64,000 bases of DNA, taken from NCBI GenBank assembly GCA_963662155.1, contig OY759262.1, positions 64,614,263 to 64,678,262 of the forward strand, in the 5' to 3' direction. Positions 47,453-58,200 of this stretch are shown piece after piece. The notes under the pieces were generated by a model. It was not told the DNA's origin. It saw only the letters and a program-made list of their open reading frames with translations, and ran no database searches. Each line of letters opens with the position of its first letter. Position 1 is the first letter of the stretch. The stretch comes from Lamellibrachia columna. Taxonomy: Eukaryota; Annelida; Polychaeta; Sabellida; Siboglinidae. Position numbers and translations under genes: made by a program.

Positions 47453-47837
47453 TTCTCATAGCACTCCCAGACTTATGACTAAAACTTCTTACCGGTGTCA
47501 TTCGGTGTGACAGGTCATTGTATTGTTACCTGGAAAGTTATGCTGCATTTTTACGGTGATGCTGTCTTTTGATAAAACTGAAAACTACTTGATTGACGTA
47601 GGAAACCAGCCTTATCCAGGTTAATAACTAATTGATCCACACTGTAAACATGGGTTTTGTTTGTATTCTAAGACATACCTCTGGAGGCTTGGGGCCTCCA
47701 GGACTCTAGGCCTATAGAGCTCCATGGGGTGGGGCACCAGGGCTCAACTCCTGACATCCAGGCTTATTTAACAGACAGTGATCCATGACTTTCAGGGTCA
47801 AACATTTCTGGTGAGATTCAACACTAAGGTATGTTAT

Positions 47838-47970
47838 AGCAGTACGAATATGTTTAAAAATAAAATTGAAAGATGTCCGATAAGGGCAGGCTATGCAGAG
47901 ATGAACAATGATTGGAATCTTGATAAGACAATGTTTTGAACGACAATCGTGTTACATGTTGTTAAATGAT
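47838..47970 (+). pseudogene. CR1/Rex-like LINE 3' terminal fragment
   Basis: The stretch AATATGTTTAAAAATAAAAT followed by AAGGGCAGGCTATGCAGAGA matches the last 15 codons and stop region of the copy ending near 43045, with a frame-damaging change in the IDRYLI segment. The 3' UTR similarity continues weakly to CAATCGTGTTA. Confidence 0.75.
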
Positions 47971-48595
47971 ATCATAACATTTCATAACCTCGGGCAGGCG
48001 TGGCAAAAAAGCACCAACCTGACAATGAAATCTTATTCTTCATTTACAGGAATACTTTTTATGCCACACGGGTAGTTTGGGAAACTTGCAACACAGTTAA
48101 GCAACATAGAATGCAATAATTGTATAATGGGAAGGAATGTCTGTGGTCATATGTATGTGGACATATGTCTGTGGTCATATGCACGTGTATGTGAATGAGT
48201 TGACGAGACTTTATCAAAAAGGTTGTCGATCAAATTTGTTTTGCTAATTTGTATATTTACTTAACTATAATTACAACAATAACAGGCTTGTGATCCTTAG
48301 TGTGTCAGACCCAACTGCTTATATCACACACTGTATTATATATAAATTGCATCTCTGTGGGAGGTCAAGGTATGTTAATGATATGTTTATGTTTTGTCCA
48401 CAGGTAGATAACCAAAGTTGCTATAATGCGATCATTGTTTGTATAAATGACCATTTCTTGGGAGGTCTGCATTATTAACACGATTATGTTGTTACACCGT
48501 AGACTTCAGGCAGCACTTGGCTGCTCCAGCCAATATGTCCACTTTTGGGGTACAGAGCTCTGGCTTGAGTAATCATGAAGAGATTCATATTCATC

Positions 48596-48780
48596 AGACT
48601 CAAGGCTTCAATATATTAATCTTAATCTTTTATTTCACAGTCAGTTTTACCTTTTTCTTTGTTATGCTTTGGCAGCTTTCAGCTGTCTTCATCAGATTTG
48701 CTACCACTAAATATGGAATATTTCAAAGAAAAAAGGTATAATTGACTGCAAAATGCAAGGAAACAATTAATTACTTTCTT
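48596..48780. mobile_element. Inverted-repeat element, copy 2
   Basis: TTAATCTTTTATTTCACAGT, CAGTTTTACCTTTTTCTTTG and CAGCTGTCTTCATCAGA match the left side of the 16647 copy; TTTCAAAGAAAAAAGGTATA then ATTGACTGC matches its right arm. The loop is shorter, about 30 bp. Confidence 0.6.
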
Positions 48781-49261
48781 TAGCTTTTAATCCAAAATCC
48801 ATAGTTGTTTTTCTTCTTTTTTCCGAAATAGCCTGACCACATCTGTGCCTTGAGTTGTGTTTTTTCTGTTGTAACAGACAAGTTCACACTTTTTTTGCGC
48901 CTTACAGTAGTCACGGTATCTTGGCTGATTGCCCTATTCAGATGATTAATGCTAAGCAGGCATATCTATATGCACAGCATGTGCTGTAATAGATTGTGAC
49001 TTGAGGCAGAAAGTCATCTGCCATGTAGTTGCTTGGCTGGGTGACACTTGACAGATACAGTGTATGTGGTTGTGTTAACAGGACCCAGTTAAAGTGGCAT
49101 GTTTTGTTACCACCCCTGGACTCACCCTGGGTGGTCAAGACATAGTTGCCAGTCTGCTGGATCTAGGGTCAGCTTACAAGACTAAGATTCATGCATTCAT
49201 AAACTAGTAATTAATTTATTTAAGCTAATGACAGGTTGTTTCTACAATATAATAGCAAACT

Positions 49262-49445
49262 AAGTTCTGATTATAAGCCCCTGACTAACCACAAGCCCCC
49301 TTATTCCCCACAAGTCTTGTGACATCAGAAGGCACCAACTGACCACAAGCCCCCTGACTTTATTTACAAACCCCCTGATAGGCCACAGGCCCCTTGAAGG
49401 GCCACCACCCCTTGAAGGGCCACCACCCCTCTGACTAGTTACAAG
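49262..49445. repeat. Degenerate repeat around CACAAGCCCCCTGAC
   Basis: Units of 20-40 bp built on CCACAAGCCCCCTGAC, with a duplicated TTGAAGGGCCACCACCCC at 49394. Confidence 0.8.
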
Positions 49446-49520
49446 CCTAGGGCTACAAAACAGAAGCATTAGTGACACCTGGTTAGCCAGTTTCCTCTTG
49501 TCTGATGTCTCATCATTGTC

Positions 49521-49611
49521 CTATATGAGGCAGTCATATATCATTCAGCTGGTCATTTGTCATAGTTCTATATGAGGCAGTCATATATCATTCAGCTGGT
49601 CATTTGTCATT
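49521..49611. repeat. Two copies of a 47-bp unit
   Basis: CTATATGAGGCAGTCATATA, TCATTCAGCTGGTCATTTGT, then CA. Confidence 0.93.
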
Positions 49612-49983
49612 CAGCCTTCATCTCTCATTCAACTGGTCATTTTTCACTGGTCATCTGTCATTCAACAGTGTCATTTGTGGTGATTTGTCAGAATGTCATT
49701 CAAATCAGCTGTAATGAATTGAAGTTATTAATGACTCTGGCTATGGAAAGTGACCATTAGCAGTGACCAAATATAGTAGCTCAGATTAGATTATATCCAG
49801 CCTGGAGAATATGTCCTAGATATCATTCCACCATCTTCACAGGGGTCTTCCTAACCAGTTACAATGGTTCTGCTTTACAATTCAATTACGGTGATTCTAA
49901 TCACTTTATTAAGACTTAGTGTCAAACCATAACCAGTTTTTTGAGGGACGAATAAAAATTTCACGGACGAGACATATGTAAGG

Positions 49984-50331
49984 TGCACGTGACCAGGCAT
50001 CCTGTACACGTGACCAGGCATCCTGCACACGTGACCAGGCATCCTGCACACGTGACCAGGCATCCTGCACACATGACCAGGCATCCTGCACACGTGACCA
50101 GGCATCCTGCACACGTGACCAGGCATCCTGCACACGTGACCAGGTATCCTGCACATGTGACCAGGTATCCTGCACGCGTGACCAGTTATCCTGTACTCAT
50201 GACCAGGTATCCTGCACGCGTGACCAGGTATCCTGCACACATGACCAGGTATCCTGCACGCGTGACCAGGTATCCTGCACACATGACCAGGTATCCTGCA
50301 CGCGTGACCAGGTATCCTGCACACGTGACTG
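49984..50331. repeat. Minisatellite, 21-bp unit, about 16 copies
   Basis: CACGTGACCAGG(C/T)ATCCTGC then A. The first half has GGCATCC and the second half GGTATCC, so the array has two blocks. Confidence 0.97.
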
Positions 50332-50365
50332 GTCACGCATGCATTCTGCATGCGTGACCAGTCAC
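50325..50365. repeat. Perfect 19-bp inverted repeat ending the minisatellite
   Basis: GTGACTGGTCACGCATGCA at 50325-50343, loop TTC, then its exact complement at 50347-50365. The right arm restores GTGACCAG in the array orientation, so the terminal unit appears inverted. Confidence 0.95.
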
Positions 50366-52792
50366 CTGCACAGAATATTCGTATGGTGTATGTTAAAAAC
50401 ATAATATTACAACAGCCACTAAAATATGTTTACTGCGTTAAATGTCATTAATCTTAGGAGTGCTCCAGGCCAATTGAGATGGTAGTATTGGACAAATCAC
50501 CTGATCCGATCAACTTTATCTTTGTGTAAGGCAAAGGACAAATGCATAGTGCAAACATTTGTTCATTAAGATGGCCCTGCTTTGGCCAGTCTCTAGTGTC
50601 TTGGGCGAGAGGATAGTAAATGTTAAAGGCACAGTAAAACCATCGTACTAAATCACTCGCAGGCAGCTGAGGATGAGAAAAAAAATATTAAAGTATTTAC
50701 CTATCGCATGGTTATTGCCATAGGAGTGTGGAATTAGTTGGCTGGCGGGGATGTAAATCTAGAGCTGTAAGGCTAGTCTGGCTCCTTGGCTGGCCAACTC
50801 ATAAATGTCTGGGGCTAGCTTAGACCATCTACTGGACATCTGCTGGACATGTGCTCCATGGTCAGATCGGGCTGATTAATTACTGGTAAATAGGAAAAGA
50901 CCCATGAAAGTTCATCTATAAATTATGGTCAGAGAACCAAAATAACCATCAAATTAGTACACATGACAATCGCTGTTTGTCCAATAACCAATTACCACAA
51001 AACAGTGGCTCAATCTTAAATGGATGACCATAACCTAAATGCAACTCTGTAAAGATTGATTTAAATTGAGCAAGGACTTAGTGATTGCAAAACTCCAGTG
51101 GACATAACATAAAAACATTCTTTTGCAAAATTCCTCATATTTAACCAATACTGAATTTGTATGTTTATTTTATACATAATAATATATGGTCATTCATGTT
51201 TCCTGGAAAACAGGGAAAAAATTGTGGGTTTACCCCTTTAGTGGACATGACCATGCTGGTGTGATTGCTGGTCAAGGAAGTGGCTGACTGGTTGGCAGGC
51301 TTATGTAGATGGTCAGATGATTTATATGCCCAGTGGTGCTTTCCTGGTCAGTTTGGACATGACAGTGGCTGTGGTCAATATCTGGTCAATAAAGTAGTAG
51401 TGGACAGTGGACGTTTGTACCAGATACTGGCTCAGTCATGTCTAGCAGCTCAAGACATCATTGAGGGGGAGTTACTGTGTGGTCAAGGAGTTTATCAATG
51501 CTCATTTGATGTGCAGCTCTCTGAAGAAACAGTTGATCTACATTGGGTTAACTTGCTGAATCATCAGGACTGTTGTATCTCCAGGACCATCTCATCTACT
51601 GGACTAGCTCTTTGCCAGGACCATCAAGTTTGCAGGATCATCAAGTCTGAAAGACCATCTTTTGTGCAGGACCATCAGAATCAGATTGCTATATTGGCAG
51701 GACCGTAAATTCAACAGGATTATTATGTGAAGTCTGTAGGGCTGTTACCATGGCAGGACCATAGGTTCCGTAGAACCATATGTTTTGCAGGACCAATTTG
51801 TTGGCCCATTCTGAGAATATCAAGTATAAGACCTGACGGACCATCAAGTATGAAGGACTATCAGGTCTAGTCTATACAACCCACAGGACCATCAGCCAGT
51901 TGTGTGGGACCATCAGATCTGTGGCAGTCGAGAATGGTCCTGCAGTTGTGGTCCCTGGCATGGAGTAGAAGTCACGGTAGCTTCACCTGATGGTCAAGAC
52001 GATGCAAGTAGAGAGTCGCGGAACACTTCAAGTCATCTGTTAGCCAGAAATAGCTGAATACTGGCTGTGTAAGAAGAGGAAGAAGAAAAGAAAGGAGGAG
52101 AAGAAGAAGTGTATTTTAGATCAATCCGGTTGATTGTAGTTGGACACGTGAAGGTTACCTACCTACAAGTGACATTGTTATAAGTCATCATCTGAATGCT
52201 ACACAGATCATGCAACCTCCAACCAACCTAGTGGTCACTCTAGATCATGGGATGGTCACTTGAAGGCATTTGGATGGTCAATCCAGTTGTTACTGATTGA
52301 TGTCCTGATTGCATAAGTCATGTCCAGTGCTGTGCTTTGACCACTGGCTAGAGACATTTACAGTATGCATGTGCAATGGATTAGGGGATGACATGGTCAA
52401 TCCTACACAGTGTGGCTGGGCTAATTGCTACATGATTGTTGGCCCTGGTCATGACATGGACTGTTGTCCAAGTGCTGGACTGACCAGTGGGGTGGACTAC
52501 ATGCAGCATTGGCTGCACTGTGTGCCTCAAGTTGACAGGAGACAAAATTGTTGAGGACACAGGGCAGAAGCTCTAGAAAGAGTCTTTGGATTGTGTCACT
52601 TGTCAAGTTGTGTGGTCCTAGAACACCTGACTGTCTTAAACACTTGTGTGACAATGATGCATCATAAGGACATGTGGTGACTTGACAGGTGTCCTTGGAG
52701 CCTGTCATGTATGGTGACAGAGTTGTTCAAGAGGTGTCATTGTGATGTCAAAGCCCTCAGGAGACCTTGTGATGGAACAGTAAGTGATAGTG
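50366..52792. other. Intronic sequence with biased word content
   Basis: 51250-52780 is enriched in TGGTCA, GGACCATCA and ACAGTGG words without a fixed period, for example GGACCATC many times in 51590-51930. It looks like cryptic simple sequence, an old decayed repeat. Confidence 0.5.
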
Positions 52793-52857
52793 ATTGGTGT
52801 GTCCTTAGTTACCAGGGCTGCCAGATTGGTGTGTCCTTAGTTACCAGGGGTGCCAGA
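52793..52857. repeat. Two copies of a 32-bp unit
   Basis: ATTGGTGTGTCCTTAGTTAC then CAGGG(C/G)TGCCAG, immediately before a LINE fragment. Confidence 0.93.
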
Positions 52858-52887
52858 ACAAGGTGTGGATATAAAGTGACTCCATTA

Positions 52888-53060
52888 CTGCGATCTGCCC
52901 TTAATGCTAGTAGTGTGAATATATTTAAAAATAGAATTGACAGATATTTGATAAGGGCGGGCTACAAATAGATGAGAAAATTAAAAAAAGACTATCGATA
53001 AGCCAATGGCTTCCTTGTACACTTGCCATCTGTTTGGGGTGGCAATCTTGTTAAACCCCT
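52888..53060 (+). pseudogene. CR1/Rex-like LINE 3' terminal fragment
   Basis: Encodes NASSVNIFKNRIDRYLIRAG followed by YK and a stop at 52969, then a 3' UTR with AAGCCAATGGCTTCCTTG and GGGTGGCAATCTTGTTAAAC. Both parts match the 42741-43145 copy closely, so this is the same family with a shorter 5' truncation. Confidence 0.85.
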
Positions 53061-54215
53061 TCATTACGGTAAACACTGTAAAAAAGGGCTTGGTGATATT
53101 CACCCTAAGAAGGAGGCAGAAGGCAGGGTTATGTGTTGATAGACATTTACCATGTGTGAATTTATTGGGGGCGTTTCATTCTAAGGCATGATTTGTGGAA
53201 ATCAGTGAACAGTATTTTGTTGGGCAGCTAACTCAGTTCAGCAGTGGAACTTATTATTTTGGAATTCCTATTATTTTGTATGTAGCCATTTGTAGAAAAT
53301 GGCTGGGTAGATTATGTCCAACCTAGTGAGGGACAATCACATTGCTAGGGTAAAGAGATTTTTAATAAGTAAGCTGTCATAAAAGTTACTTTTAAGCAAC
53401 AGTTTGTGTTTGTGTTAGCTTTATTCTTAAGGCACAATAACAAAAAGATGAATGAAACATTATTTTAAGCAGACATTTTTTATATGTACATGACACATTC
53501 ACATGAATCATCTTCAGTTTAGCAAATAATTCAATTCAGAACATTGGATGCCACACAACATTAATTTTGCATTGACAAACCTGAAAAATCACTCCAAATT
53601 TAAGGATTGATGTAATGAAGTCTTCACATGGATACTTGATATCTTCTGTACCTATGACAAGTTGTTAACATCATTTTATTGCCTTTACATTGGGGATTAA
53701 CTGACTAACATTAAATCCATTAATTGTAATAAAACTAGTCATTATTTATGTGGCACTGGCATCAGCTAAGCGTAACTCCAGCTCCCTGTCTCTGTCTTTA
53801 CATGTTCTCATTCTAATATGATACATTATTTGATACACAGTGTAAACAAAGTGAGGGGGTCCATTGAATATGCAGCCAAATTGATTGAGGAATGTAAACA
53901 CATTTGATGCCCATGAGGCCTTGGTAGGACCAGGCAAGGCTGTCTTATAAATTGCACCATAAATTATATCCCACTGGTTATGTTGTCTCTGAGGCTCCTG
54001 TTGTATTTATGAATCAATATTCCTGGTGTGTTTGAACCAACATGGTGCTCAAGATTGGCTATGACATAATTACTTTGGGCGTGGGAAAATGTTACTTGGC
54101 GATGCATCAAAATAGCAATAATGTAGCAAAATTGTGCATAGAAATAGGGGAATGACCCAGTAATGTGCTACATGTTTATTTTGTGACGAGGTTACTTTGC
54201 TACACATTAACTCTG
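53061..54215. other. Intronic AT-rich unique sequence
   Basis: No recognisable feature between the LINE fragment and the 925-bp minisatellite. Confidence 0.5.
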
Positions 54216-55140
54216 CAGCACATTTACTGGGTTACCTGTGCACTGTGCTACATGTTTACTGCAACACATGTGTTCTGTGCTACATGTTTACTACAACACA
54301 TGTGTACTGTGCTACATGTTTACTGCAACACATGTGTACTGTGATACATGTTTACTGCAACACTTGTGTACTGTGCTACATGTTTACTGCAACACGGGCA
54401 CTGTGCTACATGTTTATTGCAACACATGTGTACTGTGCTACATGTTTACTGCAACACATGTGTACTGTGATACATGTTTACTGCAACACATGTGTACTGT
54501 GCTACATATTTACTGCAACACGGGCACTGTGCTACATGTTTATTGCAACACATGTGTACTGTGCTACATGTTTACTGCAACACGTGTACTGTGATACATG
54601 TTTACTGCAACACATGTGTTCTGTGCTACATGTTTACTACAACACATGTGTACTGTGCTACATGTTTACTGCAACACATGTGTACTGTGCTACATGTTTA
54701 CTGCAACACGGGCACTGTGCTACATGTTTACTGCAACACGTGTACTGTGCTACATGTTTACAGCAACACATGTGTACTGTGATACATGTTTACTGCAACA
54801 CTTGTGTACTGTGCTACATGTTTACTGCAACACGGGCACTGTGCTACATGTTTATTGCAACACATGTGTACTGTGCTACATGTTTACTGCAACACATGTG
54901 TACTGTGATACATGTTTACTGCAACACATGTGTACTGTGCTACATATTTACTGCAACACGGGCACTGTGCTACATGTTTACTGCAACACGTGTACTGTGA
55001 TACATGTTTACTGCAACACATGTGTACTGTGCTACATATTTACTGCAACACGGGCACTGTGCTACATGTTTATTGCAACACATGTGTACTGTGCTACATG
55101 TTTACTGCAACACGTGTACTGTGCTACATGTTTACTGCAT
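54216..55140. repeat. Minisatellite with higher-order structure, 925 bp
   Basis: The core is CTGTGCTACATGTTTACTGC then AACACATGTGTA (32 bp); shorter 26-bp forms have AACACGGGCA and AACACGTGTA. Rare variants (GATACATG, ACATATTT, TTTATTGC) recur at a fixed offset of 438 bp (for example 54343/54781 and 54469/54907), so a block of about 0.4 kb was itself duplicated. Confidence 0.97.
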
Positions 55141-55810
55141 TACAAATTTATTCATCTGGAAGTTGACTTTACTTACACGGTGAATCATTTTACAATATTA
55201 ATAAGAGTTACTGACATCATAGTGATTTTTTTTATATTCCGTCGAAGAGAGACGTTCTTGCTTAGAGGACATATTTGTGTTTTCAAGAATTATTTAGTGA
55301 TAAATATTGATTAGTTATTATTGTGGCCCATAATCATGGGAGAGAAACCGTGGCATAGTTTCCTGTCAAAGTGGAATGTTGTTCATTCAAATGGCGTGTC
55401 AACGAAAAAATTAGAGCCTCGAGACGTCAAAGAGAAGCGCTGTCATATTTCCACGTGGACACATTTGTTGCTATTTAGGAGCTATTCAAAACTGTACGTG
55501 TGACGAATTGGGAAAGCCACACCATTGACGAACATGACATCCATCTATTTATGCCACATGAGAATACGTGTGACTATTTTATTAATAAGTTTACTGAAAG
55601 GTCAGTTATGTCAACAGGCAATATTTTCTGCGATTGCCGCTAGTCGTTTCTACCGTGGACAATGCCGACTGTCACGTGGAAAGTGCCTAGGGAACAAGGC
55701 GCATAGAACTGTTGTGAAAATGAAGGTACAGCTGTATGATTAATTGCGGTTTTTATTTTTAGTGTTGAGGGTGAGCATCAGGGCATGTTCAATGAGAAAT
55801 GGTGCGATCT

Positions 55811-55853
55811 TGTGTGTGTGCGTGCATGCGTGCGTGCGTGCATGCGTGCGTGT
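55811..55853. repeat. (TGCG)n microsatellite
   Basis: TGTGTGTGTGCGTGCATGCG and further GTGC units. Confidence 0.92.
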
Positions 55854-56706
55854 GGTTAGGATGCCGTGGGAGATATTTATGCAGTGTTTACATCGGCGTA
55901 AAAGAACCAGTAACTGCTGTAGTGTGACAGTTCTTTCTTTGCTGGGAAATAGAGTTGTGTGTCTAGATAATTACCTGTCGTTGCTTGGCTTTGACAGTGA
56001 CCCAGGTGTGATTCCTGACAATCATGGACAGGTAGAGGGGTATGGGTGGGGAGGAAACCTCAAGCAAGGGACTTGATCAACGGTTGTCTAGTTGTTGGTA
56101 TACTCTATTAACTGTGGATCTGGGGGTGTGTGACTGACATACAAATTGTCACCTATGTTATGCAAAGTGTCACCTTTGGCAATAGACATTTGTATGGGAC
56201 TGTCACTGCCACTGTCAAGGCTACTGTCACCACCACTGTCAAGGAAGTAGTAAAACTAAGTGGATCTCTCCTGGTGATGAGTTTCTTTTGTGACAGCAGT
56301 GTCTGGATATGATTGATGAAGACTTGTGCCCAGGAGGGGCCAGTGGTCACCTTGGGTGTCCTCTTGTCTTCTTTCACCACATGGCTTGTTAGTGTGGCTG
56401 TCACATCTGTCCACAGGCTGGACATGTGCTGGTTGAGCCCAGGGCCAAGACCACCCAGGAGTACTGGACTCTCTGGTCAGTGCCTTGAGGTGATGTTTCG
56501 CCCAATTAATTCTTCCCTGGCATATCCTCATGGTGAAAGATGCAGGAGTTGGTTTCTGATGACGAGGTTTAAGAAGTTTCAAAATATGTTTGTTTTTCTT
56601 TTCTTTCTGGTTTAGTCAGATTTAACTGCACATAGTCATTATCTTCTACATGACCATTTTCATAAATGGTGGCGTAGTTTCCCTGAAAGCCCAATGCACG
56701 TTACAC

Positions 56707-56743
56707 AAAATGCATGAAATAATAATATTATTTCATGCATTTT
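56707..56743. repeat. Perfect 17-bp hairpin
   Basis: AAAATGCATGAAATAAT, loop AAT, ATTATTTCATGCATTTT. Surrounded by very AT-rich DNA (56700-56930). Confidence 0.9.
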
Positions 56744-58104
56744 ATATATTATATAATATTAGCAAATACATGTAAAACTGTGATAACACTAATATAATTA
56801 ATTTAAAGGGAAACTAGTTAAATATAATATTATATGTAATTAAAAATTAGAAGTAAAACTTAATTCCTGCAGTGAAACACAATTATTTTACCTGAAATTT
56901 TATCAATAACTCAAATTAAAAAGAAAAAAAATGACCTTGGAGTTGATCGAAAGAGAACAAGGAACTCTGAATAACACTGAGGAGCTCTGTTGTATGACAG
57001 CTTCTGACTTATTCACTATTGTTATTATTCTGGACAGGGAACTTGACCAACCCCCAGGGGCATTGACCAGGTCACTGACCAAAGGAATGCTGTGTGTTCC
57101 CAGATTAGTCTATTGATCCAGTTCTATGATTGTCCACATCAAATTATGCTTGTGTAACGGGTGCTGCAGATTATCACAGCCAATCCAATTTGCATCTGTC
57201 ATAATGTGTCAGTATTGCTGTCTGTGCAGGACATGACTGGCATGCATTCAGCTCAAGGGAGTCTGGAACAGTTGGAGGTGTCTGGGAACATCTTTCTTAA
57301 GGGTTGCCTTTTGTTGACATTTACCACTGCCTTTAGGCAAACATTGTTGAGCCAATGTAACCTGGCTTTCCATTCCATCTCTTTCCAGCTCAGTGCCACA
57401 CTTATCACACATCTTATCATCACATGACCATAGTGACTATCTTAAGTTGTTATCTTGATCACTTATACAGTTGGGGTGATCTTACTCCCCCTCTAGAGAT
57501 GATCATTTTGCTGTCTGTTACATCCTGCATCATTCGTGTGGCTTTCATGACCACTGCAATGATTCCAATTTCATGTGTCTCTGTCAAGGTCTTATTATGA
57601 TTTTGTGTATGATACGACCGCTGCAACTGCCTGTGTTATTATATGACAAAGATTGTTTTCTGAATGGCCAAAATTTTTTTGTTCGTTCCACAAAATCTCT
57701 TTGAAAAAGAGTTTCCAAAAAAATTCATTCTATAGTGAGTAAAAAATAACTGTCATTTGAATTGTTGCTTATGAAGACACTGTGCTTTCTGCATGACAGT
57801 CCATAGATCATTTTCTTTGGTCCTACGTGTCCAATCTCGCTTCAGACTGCGACATGTTTTACCGTTCAACTTGTGTGTTCTCCACATTGGATGCTACGTT
57901 ATGCAGATGACTTTCAGGCATTGATATTTTTTAGACAAACTGTTGAAAGTTATAATTATCCCCTACTGCCAGGGATTACAGGAAGTAGGTAGTTAGGCTG
58001 GTGACATGCAGTAGGGATGGCCTGGTATCAGTGGAAATGGACTTGTCAGGAATGGTGGAAATATCAAAGGTAGACGAATTGTGTGATGTCTGCTGGGGAC
58101 TGGT

Positions 58105-58200
58105 CATTAATTTACTTCTAGGTTCATGTCTTACGAATAAAGTGCCAGTGATTTTGTGATGTTACCCCTTTCAAGGAATCACATGGGGAACATTTAATAT
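58105..58200 (+). repeat. Dispersed repeat C, copy 2
   Basis: CTAGGTTCATGTCTTACGAA, TAAAGTGCCAGTGATTTTGT and GGGGAACATTT, collinear with 42225-42310. The sequence before each copy also shares a ctgcc-ag-gattcc-like stretch. Confidence 0.5.

Larger units (their letters stand above)
55141..58104. other. Intronic unique sequence
   Basis: 55320-55740 is CpG-containing and non-repetitive (CGAGACGTC, GAAGCGC, CGTGACG). 56700-56930 is extremely AT-rich. Frames at 55744-56076 and 56256-56615 are not protein-like on inspection. Confidence 0.5.

Noticed and set aside
46777..47510. Open frames of 233, 207 and 149 codons
   Set aside because: Product of the 39-bp minisatellite, open in all three frames.
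50000..50402. 175-codon minus-strand and 124-codon plus-strand frames
   Set aside because: Both are readings of the 21-bp minisatellite.
54197..55314. Open frames of 267 and 238 codons (Cys/Thr/His-rich)
   Set aside because: They are readings of the 32/26-bp minisatellite and are open in several frames at once; no splice sites or start context.
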